From positions 202,609-266,608 of the forward strand of contig NZ_JH379030.1 in NCBI RefSeq assembly GCF_000235505.1: 64,000 bases of DNA, written 5' to 3'. The position numbers and the translations under genes were made by a program. The stretch's first letter is position 1; every line of letters begins with the position of its first letter. Positions 45,452 to 54,219 of this stretch are shown here, piece after piece. Source of the stretch: Hungatella hathewayi WAL-18680. Its GTDB lineage: Bacteria; Bacillota; Clostridia; Lachnospirales; Lachnospiraceae. The notes under the pieces were generated by a model. It saw only the letters and a list, made by a program, of their open reading frames with translations, did not search any database and was not told the origin of the DNA.

Positions 45452-46744
45452 ATGAAAAGAAGAATCGAAACTGATCTTATTGCGTGGAAAGAGAAACGGG
45501 CAGACAGGATGCCACTGATCGTCAACGGTGCGAGACAGGTGGGAAAGACCTATTTGCTGCGCCGGTTTGGCGAGAAACATTTTAAAAATGTCGTGTATAT
45601 CAATCTGGAGACAAACCTTGCAGTGGCATCTTTTTTTAACAGCAATATTTCACCGGAAAAGTTGCTGCGCTATCTGGAAACCTCCGCGGGGGAGAAAATT
45701 ATTGCCGGGGAAACGCTGGTTATTTTTGATGAAATTCAATCCTGCGAGCGGGCGTTGACTTCCCTAAAGTATTTTTGTGAGGAGACGCCGGAATTCCATA
45801 TTGCGGCGGCGGGAAGCCTGCTGGGGGTAGCGATTAATCGACAGCAATATTCTTTCCCAGTGGGAAAAGTGGAGACATTAACCATGTACCCACTGGATTT
45901 TGAAGAATACCTGTGGGCAAGGGGGAAAGTACTGCTGTGTGAAGAGATTCGGTCCGCATATGAACAGATGGAGCCATTGCCGGAGGCTCTGCATGAAGAA
46001 GCTGTGGAGCTTTATCGGGAATATCTCATTATTGGCGGAATGCCAGCCTGTATCAATGCCTTTCTGAAAACCAGGAGTTTTCTGGATGTGCCGTTGATTC
46101 AGAGTGAGATTCTTGATAATTATACGGCGGATATGGCAAAATATGCTTCCAACTCGGACAGTGTCAAGATTCGCGCCTGCTATCAGTCGATTCCAGCTCA
46201 GCTTGCCAAAGAGAACAAAAAGTTCCAGTATAAGGTGGTGCAGAGAGGCGGAAGCGCGACGATCTTTGGAACATCCATTGAATGGCTTGGGCTGGCTGGC
46301 GTTGTGCTGAAATGCCAGCGGCTGCAACACGCATATGAACCGATAGCGGTTTATGCAGATTTGTCGGCATTTAAGCTTTACATGGGAGATGTGGGCCTGC
46401 TCACAATGAAGTCCGGAATATCCCAGGAGACAATCCTGACGGGAGCCGGGAATCTGTTTATGGGAGCGGTTGCGGAAAATTATGTGGCACAGCAGTTAGC
46501 GGCGCGGGGCTATGATTTGTATTACTGGGAAAGCGGTGGCAAAGCAGAGCTGGATTTCGTGCTGCAGAAAGGGAACAAAGTCATAGGAATCGAGGTCAAA
46601 GCAGGAGAGCATGTGCGCTCCAGAAGCTTAAATGTGTTTGCCCAAGCTTATGAACCAGCATACTGCATCCGCTTTTCTTTGAAAAATTTTGGCATGGGAG
46701 AGAAGGTAAAGTATATTCCACTGTATGCAGCGTTTTGTATTTAG
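45452..46744 (+). CDS. AAA family ATPase with DUF4143 domain
   Basis: About 430 residues. The N-terminal AAA_14 domain has Walker A NGARQVGKTYLLRRFGE and Walker B TLVIFDEIQSC. The C-terminal DUF4143 region ends in a restriction-nuclease-like fold, LYYWESGGKAELDFVLQ and VIGIEVKAGEHV, which preserve the D-ExK pattern of PD-(D/E)XK nucleases. These proteins are widespread in anaerobes, often isolated, and are of unknown function; defence or DNA processing has been suggested. ATG 45452 is preferred over an in-frame TTG nine bases earlier; the ribosome site (AAGTGAG) is weak. The gene is alone and is preceded by the large palindrome. Confidence 0.88.
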   Translation: MKRRIETDLIAWKEKRADRMPLIVNGARQVGKTYLLRRFGEKHFKNVVYINLETNLAVASFFNSNISPEKLLRYLETSAGEKIIAGETLVIFDEIQSCERALTSLKYFCEETPEFHIAAAGSLLGVAINRQQYSFPVGKVETLTMYPLDFEEYLWARGKVLLCEEIRSAYEQMEPLPEALHEEAVELYREYLIIGGMPACINAFLKTRSFLDVPLIQSEILDNYTADMAKYASNSDSVKIRACYQSIPAQLAKENKKFQYKVVQRGGSATIFGTSIEWLGLAGVVLKCQRLQHAYEPIAVYADLSAFKLYMGDVGLLTMKSGISQETILTGAGNLFMGAVAENYVAQQLAARGYDLYYWESGGKAELDFVLQKGNKVIGIEVKAGEHVRSRSLNVFAQAYEPAYCIRFSLKNFGMGEKVKYIPLYAAFCI

Positions 46745-46804
46745 ACGACTCAAACAACAGTATTGTGGGGGAAAAAGTCCGTGAGATAACTTCCCATGAA
46801 AAAA

Positions 46805-46840
46805 ATTGAGACTGCCTTTACATAAGGGCAGTCTCAATCT
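46805..46840 (-). terminator. Terminator of the sulfatase-Tct operon
   Basis: On the minus strand ATTGAGACTGCC and GGCAGTCTCAAT form a perfect 12-bp stem followed by TTTTTTT. The operon from 53961 ends here; the same hairpin may stop the facing ATPase transcript. Confidence 0.85.
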
Positions 46841-46855
46841 GTTCCAGATAGTAAT

Positions 46856-48214
46856 TTAACTCTTCCGAATCTCAGGAATCTTCTCCCCTGCCTTCTCCAT
46901 CTCTTTTACAAGCAGCTTCGCCATTTCCTCCCGCACTTCCTCATATCCCGGCTCTCCAATCAGATTATGAAGCTCATAGGGGTCTTTTTTCACATCATAC
47001 AGAAAATCATCCACATAGACATCGCTGTCCGCCTGCGCCCCGCCGGATATCCCTGGCGCATAGACACTGTACAGATAATGCTCCGTTCTGACGCAGCGCC
47101 CCACACGGCTCTCACTGATCTGGGCAAATATCACATTGTCGCGTCCCTGGACTTCTCCCTCCGCCACCTTGTGAAGATTCTCTCCAATCATGGCATCTCC
47201 CACATCCACTCCTGCCATCGCCAGAAATGTCTTTGGAAGGCTGGCCGTGCTCACCAGCTCCTTCACCCGCTTGCCGCCGCCATATCCGGGGCCGGCTATC
47301 ACCAGCGGAACATGCAGCGCCGCCGAGTGGCAGGTGCGTTTATAATCATCATATCCGTTCAAATGCTCATCCTGGTTTCTCGTCATGAAATGGCTTCCAT
47401 GATCGGAGGCATAGACAATCACCGTATTCTCAAACAGCCCCTTTTCCTTCAATTTCTCTATCAGGCGCCCCAGATTGTCATCCAGGCTCTTACAACACCC
47501 CAGATAATCCGGGTACATCTCATCCGCATTTCCCTTAAGCGCCGCCAAATCCCCGGGCAGCACATAATCAGAGAAACGCTCTTTGGAGCCCACAGGCCCC
47601 TCATAGCACTTGTGGTCATTCTGATGATGCGGTTCAATATGGGAAATCGTCATAAAAAACGGCCGTTCTCCCCCATACCCATCCAGATATTCCAGCGCAA
47701 AATCCGTGATACAGTCTACCCGGTACCCCTTAAACCCGCACTTGTTCATATTTTCATCAAACACATATCCGTCGTAGCCGTGGCTGGTAAATTCCAGCAC
47801 ATCCGCCGCTCTCCAAAAGCCCTTATAGCCGCCTCTGCGCTCCGGTGGAACCGCTGTGACGGTATAATCCACCTCCGGCTTTTCCTCCAGATTACCGGTA
47901 CTTGCCAAATGCCATTTCCCGATATAGGCGGTCTCATACCCTGCCTCGTTAAAATAATCTGCCAGCGTCTTACACCCGTCAGGAAGCGCGATATTGTTCC
48001 GGAAACATCCGGTTTCCGTGGGATACCGTCCCGTCTGAAACAATGCCCGGCAGGGGCCGCACACCGGCTGCGGGCTGTACGCCTCCTCAAAGACCACTCC
48101 GTCTGCCGCCAAGGCGTCCAGATTCGGTGTAATCGGAAGCGGCTGTCCATACACTCCGCAGGTGTCGAACCTCTGCTGGTCCGAAAAATAAAAGATAATA
48201 TTGGGTCTGCCCAT
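46856..48214 (-). CDS. Cytosolic sulfatase (Cys-type), operon distal
   Basis: Sulfate ester hydrolase of 452 residues. The formylglycine motif is CGPCR within SPQPVCGPCRALFQTGRYP, so the Cys would need activation by an anaerobic sulfatase-maturing enzyme, none of which is in the window. Metal-binding parts NIIFYFSDQQRFD and YASDHGSH are present, along with GKWHL. There is no signal peptide, so the substrate must be imported. ATG at 48214 has AAAGGAG 6 bases upstream. It follows the lacI gene by 31 bases and is the last gene of the tct operon. Confidence 0.9.
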   Translation of the reverse strand: MGRPNIIFYFSDQQRFDTCGVYGQPLPITPNLDALAADGVVFEEAYSPQPVCGPCRALFQTGRYPTETGCFRNNIALPDGCKTLADYFNEAGYETAYIGKWHLASTGNLEEKPEVDYTVTAVPPERRGGYKGFWRAADVLEFTSHGYDGYVFDENMNKCGFKGYRVDCITDFALEYLDGYGGERPFFMTISHIEPHHQNDHKCYEGPVGSKERFSDYVLPGDLAALKGNADEMYPDYLGCCKSLDDNLGRLIEKLKEKGLFENTVIVYASDHGSHFMTRNQDEHLNGYDDYKRTCHSAALHVPLVIAGPGYGGGKRVKELVSTASLPKTFLAMAGVDVGDAMIGENLHKVAEGEVQGRDNVIFAQISESRVGRCVRTEHYLYSVYAPGISGGAQADSDVYVDDFLYDVKKDPYELHNLIGEPGYEEVREEMAKLLVKEMEKAGEKIPEIRKS

Positions 48215-48245
48215 CAAAAACTCCTTTCTACCGGCCATAAACCGC

Positions 48246-49283
48246 TTACCCCCGCGTGTAACTCTCATCTATCACAATGTGGGCATCCACCTCATAGAAG
48301 GAAAATTCCGGCTTCAACTGATTAAACAGCACATCGAACATCATCCTGATCGCAGAATAACCCTGCTGATAAGGATTCTCCTCTATCGCAAAATCCACCA
48401 GTCCCCCCACGATTAAATCGGAAAGCTCTTCCCCCGTTCCGAAGGAGCAGATAAGCGGCTTCTCTCCTTCCGGGAACAGCTTGCAGATACTTTCAAGCCC
48501 CTTTTTATCCATGGACTGCACGCAGAGCGCATCCACGGCGCCATCCTTGCAAAGCGCCTCCACAATGGATACCGCCACGGCAATGTTATGGTTCGTCTCA
48601 AAGACGCCCAGTATCTTTGCGTCCGGTCTGCGGGACATCAAAGCGGAACTGAACCCTTCCGTCTTTCTCTTGTGTCCCAGCACATGCATCGAGCCGGTAA
48701 TGATGGCGATTCTGGCTTCCGCTCCCACCACCTTACTCAGCAGACTGCCCAGCATCCGCCCCTCATGCTGATGGTTATGCCCCACAAAACAGAGCCGTTT
48801 GGAATCCACCACATCCGAGGTGCAGGTGATAATCGAAATCCCCTCATCCACCAGTTTATCAATGGCCCGCTGGATGGCAGGACTATTGACCGGCTTGATG
48901 ACCAGACCATTCACCCGGTCTTCCCCCGCCTGTGCTAACAGTCTTAACTGGGCCGCCTCATCCACTTCTTCCATCGGGTAAGGAATCACGGATACGCCGA
49001 AGCTCTCGATTTCCTCACTTCCCGCCTCCACGCCGCGCCACACTTCCGCCGCAAAATAGTTAAACTCCCTGGCATTGATAATCACTCCGATTTTCAGCGG
49101 ATTGCGCTGTGTAACCAGAGCCTTTCCGATGATATTGGATTTATAACCCAAATCCGCTGCCGCTTTCCGAACCTGGACTTTTGTCTCTTCGCTGACTCCT
49201 CCACGATTGTGCAGCACACGGTCAACCGTGCCGATGGAAACCCCTGAGACAGCGGCGATAGATTTTAATGTAACTGCCATCAT
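48246..49283 (-). CDS. LacI family regulator of the sulfatase-Tct operon
   Basis: Regulator of 345 residues with an N-terminal LacI helix-turn-helix (TLKSIAAVSGVSIGTVDRVL, hinge at about 50-60) and a periplasmic-binding-protein-like sugar or metabolite domain. The effector is unknown; its domain resembles the sugar-binding Peripla_BP_4 group. It is the fifth gene of the leftward operon. The paired GTTAACGTTAAC sites at 53989-54142 are of LacI type and are probably its own operators, giving autoregulation. Confidence 0.92.
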   Translation of the reverse strand: MMAVTLKSIAAVSGVSIGTVDRVLHNRGGVSEETKVQVRKAAADLGYKSNIIGKALVTQRNPLKIGVIINAREFNYFAAEVWRGVEAGSEEIESFGVSVIPYPMEEVDEAAQLRLLAQAGEDRVNGLVIKPVNSPAIQRAIDKLVDEGISIITCTSDVVDSKRLCFVGHNHQHEGRMLGSLLSKVVGAEARIAIITGSMHVLGHKRKTEGFSSALMSRRPDAKILGVFETNHNIAVAVSIVEALCKDGAVDALCVQSMDKKGLESICKLFPEGEKPLICSFGTGEELSDLIVGGLVDFAIEENPYQQGYSAIRMMFDVLFNQLKPEFSFYEVDAHIVIDESYTRG

Positions 49284-49352
49284 AAAACCCGCCTTTCGCC
49301 AATCTTTCTATTTCCTAATTTTACCTGAATCTGCGGGTTAACGCAATAGTAA

Positions 49353-50885
49353 TCAATCCTCCAAAGCCGTGGCCTCGTCCACTCCGGCAGCCTCGGCCCC
49401 ACTCTTTTTCAGACTCCTTGTCTTCTTAATTGAATACGACGTAAAGAAAACAGTAATTAAAAGAATCACAATGCAGATAGGCCGTTTAAAGAATATCAGC
49501 CAGGACCCGTCTGACATCACAAGAGAATTCTTTAAGTTCCCCTCCATCAAAGAGCCCAGCACGATTCCCAGCACAAACGGCGCCCCGGGAAATCCCACCT
49601 TCTGCAGAACATACATCACTATACCGAAAAACATCAGCACATACACATTAAACATGTGATTGGAAAAGGAATACGAGCCCGCCACACAGAACAGCGCAAG
49701 TCCCGTGAACAAAATAGGCTGTGGCAGCCGTGATATTTTCATAAAAAATCTCAGAAGATATTTTCCTTCCAGAAACATAGCCACGTTAGCCACAATCATC
49801 CCAATCATAATCGCGTACATGAGAGCCGACTGATTCCGAAACAGCATGGGCCCAGGTGTCAGCCCCTTCATGGTAAACGCGCCAATCAGAAGAGCCGCCA
49901 CCACGCTTCCCGGTATTCCAAGCGTAAACAGCGGAATCAGGGAACAGCCCGTCACCGCGTTGTTGGCAGCCTCCGGCGCCGCGATGCCTTCCAATTCACC
50001 GGTTCCAAACTTATCACCATTTTTAGAAGCCCGTTTCCCCTCATTGTAGGCCATGAAAGCCGCAATACCGGCTCCCGCTCCCGGGATTGCCCCAATCAGG
50101 GCGCCAATTCCTGTGGACTTTAAAATGATTGGCATGCACCGCTTCCGCTCCTCCTTCGTCAACACATCCTCTCTGTCCAGTTCCCGGTTATAGACAAATT
50201 TCTTCAAATAACCCTTGCTGTAAATCTGGTTCAGAATATTGGGCAGAGCAAACACTCCCAGCAGTACGGGAAGCAGGCCAAGTCCCTTCATCAAATAGAC
50301 ATTTCCAAAGGCAAACCGTGTCGCCCCGGATGAAGCATCAATTCCCACACAAGCCATCAAAATCCCCAGACAGCCCATGAAAATCCCCCGCATCATACTG
50401 TTGCCGCTGACACCGGCGATGATAGAAATTCCGAAAACGGATAAGGCGAAATACTCCGGCGCCGCAAACTTCAGCACGAATTCTGATATAAACGGCGCTG
50501 TAAACAGCAGAATAAAGGAGCTGAGCAGTCCGCCAATCGTCGATGCAAACAGACACATCTGCAGCGCTTTCCTGGGCTTCCCTTTTTGCGCCAGCGGATG
50601 CCCGTCAAACACCGTAGCCATCGCCACGTTGGTTCCCGGCGTTCCGATTAACACCGCGGTGATGGAACCGCCATAGGTACCTCCACAGTAAATACCAAGC
50701 AGAAACAGGATGCCCGGCAATATCCCCATGGAATACGTCAACGGCAGAAACAGGATAACTGCCAGATCCGTAGACAGCCCGGGGATGGCGCCAAACACAA
50801 TCCCGATAAAGCAGCCGGCAAAAATCATAAGAAGATTCACCAACGTAAATACATCAACCGAACCATTTAAAATGGATTGAATCAA
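49353..50885 (-). CDS. tctA: Tripartite tricarboxylate transporter, large permease TctA
   Basis: Membrane subunit of 510 residues with about 12 helices. The family signatures GAIPGLSTDLAVILFLPLTY near the start and GAIPGAGAGIAAFMAYNEGK plus TLGIPGSVVAALLIGAF later are clear. It moves an organic anion using a cation gradient together with TctB and the binding protein TctC, whose genes precede it directly. The substrate cannot be read from sequence. Confidence 0.95.
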   Translation of the reverse strand: MIQSILNGSVDVFTLVNLLMIFAGCFIGIVFGAIPGLSTDLAVILFLPLTYSMGILPGILFLLGIYCGGTYGGSITAVLIGTPGTNVAMATVFDGHPLAQKGKPRKALQMCLFASTIGGLLSSFILLFTAPFISEFVLKFAAPEYFALSVFGISIIAGVSGNSMMRGIFMGCLGILMACVGIDASSGATRFAFGNVYLMKGLGLLPVLLGVFALPNILNQIYSKGYLKKFVYNRELDREDVLTKEERKRCMPIILKSTGIGALIGAIPGAGAGIAAFMAYNEGKRASKNGDKFGTGELEGIAAPEAANNAVTGCSLIPLFTLGIPGSVVAALLIGAFTMKGLTPGPMLFRNQSALMYAIMIGMIVANVAMFLEGKYLLRFFMKISRLPQPILFTGLALFCVAGSYSFSNHMFNVYVLMFFGIVMYVLQKVGFPGAPFVLGIVLGSLMEGNLKNSLVMSDGSWLIFFKRPICIVILLITVFFTSYSIKKTRSLKKSGAEAAGVDEATALED

Positions 50886-50898
50886 TTCTTACACCTCC

Positions 50899-51363
50899 TT
50901 ACAGAATTATTGTCGGCAGCGTGACATGCAGACCATATTTAAAAGATACAAAAATCACAATCACCAGAAGTTCCACGGAAAGATAATGTCTCCAATCCCT
51001 GTCCTCCATCATCCACATGGAAACAGCGGAAAAAATAACGGAGGCTATCAGAAATCCCACGTACTTCATGGCAAACATATAAAACAGAAGCAGTACAAAA
51101 TAAAGGACTGCATGACCCTCCCGCCCTATCTCTACCTCCAACGTCTCATCCTTCTTCAAAACCAGGCTTGTCAAGAGCAGGCAGATTCCGCATAAAATCA
51201 TGCCATAAATCACCAGCTTCGGCAGGTAAGCAGGGCCCACGGCCGAAGTTACGGTATTCACTTTTGATTTAATACTGTAAGGCAGTATCACCCTCAGGAA
51301 TACACCAATCAACACAGCAAGAATTCCCGAGCATAGATTCTTTTTCAAAGTTATCTTCTTCAT
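50899..51363 (-). CDS. tctB: Tripartite tricarboxylate transporter, small permease TctB
   Basis: Membrane protein of 154 residues with four helices (ICLLLTSLVLKK, AVLYFVLLLFYMFAMKYVGF, HYLSVELLVIVIFVSFKYG). Size and gene order between tctC and tctA identify it as TctB. It ends 13 bases before tctA. Its exact role in the complex is poorly known. Confidence 0.9.
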   Translation of the reverse strand: MKKITLKKNLCSGILAVLIGVFLRVILPYSIKSKVNTVTSAVGPAYLPKLVIYGMILCGICLLLTSLVLKKDETLEVEIGREGHAVLYFVLLLFYMFAMKYVGFLIASVIFSAVSMWMMEDRDWRHYLSVELLVIVIFVSFKYGLHVTLPTIIL

Positions 51364-51386
51364 GGCCCCTCCTTACATCTCCGATT

Positions 51387-52463
51387 TTAGTTACCAATCT
51401 TTTCCGCAAATGCGGCACAGTCAGCAATCATGTTGTCCACACGTTTGGAAACCGCGGCTGTCGATACATCCGGAAGCATCACAAAACCAGCTTCCGTAAA
51501 TTCTGCCTGAAACTCCGGGTTATCATACACCTTCTGTAACGCAGCGGCCAGCTTCTCAACAACCGCCTGGTCCGTCCCAGCCCGCAGGGAAAACCAGGTA
51601 ATAGTAGAATAGGATACGTCCACTCCCGCACTCTTTAAGGTAGGAACCTCCGCAAACCCAAAATCGGCATATCCCGTATAATTCTCCTCGCTGTATACTG
51701 CCAGCGGAACGATGGAGCCGTCCTCCACATACTGGGATGCCTGGTTTAATGCACAGTAACATACCTCCGCGGAGCCGTTCATCACATTGACAAGCGCATC
51801 ACCAAATCCGTCACCATTCACACTGTCGGAAGTAATCCCCAGTTCTTCCATCACAATCTTGGATACCAGGAAGGAATCATTTCCCACACCGGCGCTGGCA
51901 AACTTCACCGTCTTGCCCTCCGCATAGGCTTTCAGTTCCTCCAGCGTCTTGATACCCAGCTTCGCATCCACAAACAAACCATTCTCCACACTGTCAAGGC
52001 CTGCAACTGTCACAAAATCGTCCGCCGTAAACTCGCAGTCATTGTAAATCGGTGCAACGGCAAGATTGGAGGCCGCCATGTACTCAATGTTATTGCTGTT
52101 CGCTTCCTCCGCCAGATACTGGGTACAGGCAGTGATTCCGCCAGCTCCCGGCCGGTTATCAACTACCACATCCACCCCCAGTTCCGGGCTTAAATATTTT
52201 GCTACAAGGCGTGCCTTCGTGTCCAGATTGGCGCCTGCTTTGCCAGGCACAAAGATGGATACCGGACCGGTCGGCCATTTCACGTCTGACATCTCTGCCT
52301 TCGTCTCAGCCTTCGTTTCATCCTTCTTTGCTTCCTCCATCTTCGTCTCTTCCATCTTAGCCGCCTCTGTCGGAGCTGCCGTCTCCGTAGCCGCTTTGTT
52401 CCCACACGCCGCCAATGAAACTATCATAGCTGCCGCCAGCATCATACCTGTTAATTTTTTCAT
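51387..52463 (-). CDS. tctC: Tripartite tricarboxylate transporter binding lipoprotein TctC
   Basis: Solute-binding lipoprotein of 358 residues. The signal ends LAAC (Cys20) and is followed by a Glu/Lys/Thr-rich tether with repeated KMEETK-like units, then the Bug/TctC domain (PVSIFVPGKAGANLDTKARL, VVDNRPGAGGITACTQYL). Proteins of this family bind carboxylates through two conserved water-bridged loops. ATG at 52461-52463 has AAGGAGG upstream. It starts 16 bases after the first sulfatase gene. Confidence 0.93.
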   Translation of the reverse strand: MKKLTGMMLAAAMIVSLAACGNKAATETAAPTEAAKMEETKMEEAKKDETKAETKAEMSDVKWPTGPVSIFVPGKAGANLDTKARLVAKYLSPELGVDVVVDNRPGAGGITACTQYLAEEANSNNIEYMAASNLAVAPIYNDCEFTADDFVTVAGLDSVENGLFVDAKLGIKTLEELKAYAEGKTVKFASAGVGNDSFLVSKIVMEELGITSDSVNGDGFGDALVNVMNGSAEVCYCALNQASQYVEDGSIVPLAVYSEENYTGYADFGFAEVPTLKSAGVDVSYSTITWFSLRAGTDQAVVEKLAAALQKVYDNPEFQAEFTEAGFVMLPDVSTAAVSKRVDNMIADCAAFAEKIGN

Positions 52464-52479
52464 AGTAAACCCTCCTTGT

Positions 52480-53961
52480 TTATGCGTGTCCATACTGGAC
52501 AATCCCCTTGGTTTTTGCTTTTAAACGTTCAAGAAGCAGCGCCTTTGCAGCCTTTGAAACCGCCTGCTCATAGGCATCCTCCCCTGCAACATTTCTTCGT
52601 TCTTCCGGGTCCTGTGCCAAATCCGTATACTCCTCTTCCCCGGTCTCATAAATCACATACTTATAATCTTCTCCCACAATCGCATTGACACAGACATCAC
52701 AGTCATAACCGTTGCGATACTCTATCATGCAGGCCTCCCTCACCCTCACCGCTTCATCCCGGATGTGGGGTGCCTGGGATATTCCATCCACGTAGGAAGG
52801 AACCGGACAACCGGTCAGTTCCAGAATGGTCGGCGCGATATCCACCGCGGATACCAGTCCCCTCGACACTCTCGGCTGAATCCCCGGCACATGCATCAAA
52901 AGCGGTGTGTTGATCAATCCCTGGTACAGAAACGGCCCCTTAAGCCAGAGACCGTGGTCTCCCAGCAGTTCTCCATGGTCGGAGGCCAGAATCACAATCG
53001 TATCCCCCATCAGCCCCTGCCGTTCCAGCTCATCCAACACCAATCCCACATTCCGGTCAATCGCCTCAATCATCGCGTAGGTGTGGCGGACTCTCTCTAT
53101 TGCCACTTCCTTGGGAATTCCATCCCCATGTTTGGGAGGAGCGCTTCCTCTGCGGCTCCAGCTCCCCTGAAATTGCTGCTCGAAATGCCCTGGCCGGCTT
53201 TCCAAATCCTCCGGTGTTCCAATCGGAGCCGCAACCGGGGCATCCTTCCACCGCTCATAATCATCATAGCAGGACGTGAACGGATGATGGGGGTCCGGAA
53301 AACTCACTGACAGGAAAAATGGTTTCTCCCTGTCTCTGATATGTCTTAAATAATTCACACTGCGCTCCCCCACAAAGGCGGAGGAAGACAGGCTCGATGG
53401 CATATTCCGCACTCCGCAGGTCTCATCCGGCCCATACACCGGACCACACGGCGTCACCGTAAACATCTCGTCCTTACCGCCGTGTTCCCGAAACCATTTG
53501 TAATAATGAGCCTTCGGCAGTGTATGCCCCACAGTCAGCTCCACGTAATCAAAACCAAAATATCCGCCCTGGTACCCATCCTCCTCAGGCATCTCCTCCC
53601 AGGTTTTGACACTCTCAAAACTCTTTCCCTCCGATTCCGGACTGTATGGATTAAAATGGATTTTTCCGATACTGGCCGTCTGGTATCCTTCCCTGCGAAG
53701 CTCGTGCATGACCGTACGCCCGTCATCTACCTTCACCAGGCCGTTGGTGTAACTGCCATGATTGGACGGATACATACCGGAAAACCACGTCGTGCGGTTT
53801 GGACCACAGATGGGGTTTGCTACATAGGAATGCTCAAACCGAATACTCTGCGCCGCCAGCCGGTCTATATTGGGAGTTTTCACATAAACGTTGCCGTATG
53901 CTCCGATACAGTCCCTGCGAAATTGGTCAGCCAGGATGACAACAACATTTTTCTGTTTCAC
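52480..53961 (-). CDS. Cytosolic sulfatase (Cys-type), operon proximal
   Basis: Sulfatase of 493 residues, first gene of the tct operon. The motif CGPNR in ANPICGPNRTTWFSGMYP marks a formylglycine-type Cys. Metal ligands are seen in VVVILADQFRRDC and ILASDHGELLGDHG. There is no signal peptide: a GTG start (53959-53961) with AGGAGG upstream makes the protein begin KQKNVVVILADQ. The longer frame lies across the promoter. It differs clearly from the distal sulfatase and probably acts on a different sulfate ester, or on another part of the same compound. Choline-sulfatase-like or aryl-sulfatase-like enzymes are the nearest guess. Confidence 0.9.
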   Translation of the reverse strand: MKQKNVVVILADQFRRDCIGAYGNVYVKTPNIDRLAAQSIRFEHSYVANPICGPNRTTWFSGMYPSNHGSYTNGLVKVDDGRTVMHELRREGYQTASIGKIHFNPYSPESEGKSFESVKTWEEMPEEDGYQGGYFGFDYVELTVGHTLPKAHYYKWFREHGGKDEMFTVTPCGPVYGPDETCGVRNMPSSLSSSAFVGERSVNYLRHIRDREKPFFLSVSFPDPHHPFTSCYDDYERWKDAPVAAPIGTPEDLESRPGHFEQQFQGSWSRRGSAPPKHGDGIPKEVAIERVRHTYAMIEAIDRNVGLVLDELERQGLMGDTIVILASDHGELLGDHGLWLKGPFLYQGLINTPLLMHVPGIQPRVSRGLVSAVDIAPTILELTGCPVPSYVDGISQAPHIRDEAVRVREACMIEYRNGYDCDVCVNAIVGEDYKYVIYETGEEEYTDLAQDPEERRNVAGEDAYEQAVSKAAKALLLERLKAKTKGIVQYGHA

Positions 53962-53988
53962 CCGTTCCCCTCCTCCTGTTACTTTTTT

Positions 53989-54142
53989 CGTTAACGTTAA
54001 CGTTATTAACAAAACTACAATAGCATTATATGTATGATTTGTCAATATATTTTATTATATATTACATAATTTATGCATTTTAACGATACAACTTTCATAT
54101 TTACCCTCTCTAATTCTGTATTTTATATCGTTAACGTTAACT
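53989..54142 (-). promoter_or_regulatory. Sulfatase-Tct promoter with two LacI-type operators
   Basis: On the minus strand TTGACA (54040-54045) and TATTGT (54017-54022) are 17 bp apart. A CGTTAACGTTAACG palindrome (53989-54002) lies just downstream, and an identical GTTAACGTTAAC core (54130-54141) lies about 140 bp upstream of it. The distance suits DNA looping by a LacI-type tetramer or cooperative dimers. Confidence 0.8.
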
Positions 54143-54150
54143 ATTCGTCT

Positions 54151-54204
54151 TAAAAACAAAAGAACCCTGAGAGATATCACATTTCCCTATCTCTCAAAGT
54201 TCTT
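54151..54204 (-). terminator. Terminator of the TRAP operon
   Basis: On the minus strand AGAACTTTGAGAGATA pairs with TATCTCTCAGGGTTCT and is followed by TTTGTTTTT, 16 bases after the distal dctP stop. Confidence 0.8.
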
Positions 54205-54219
54205 CTAATCATTCAAAAC

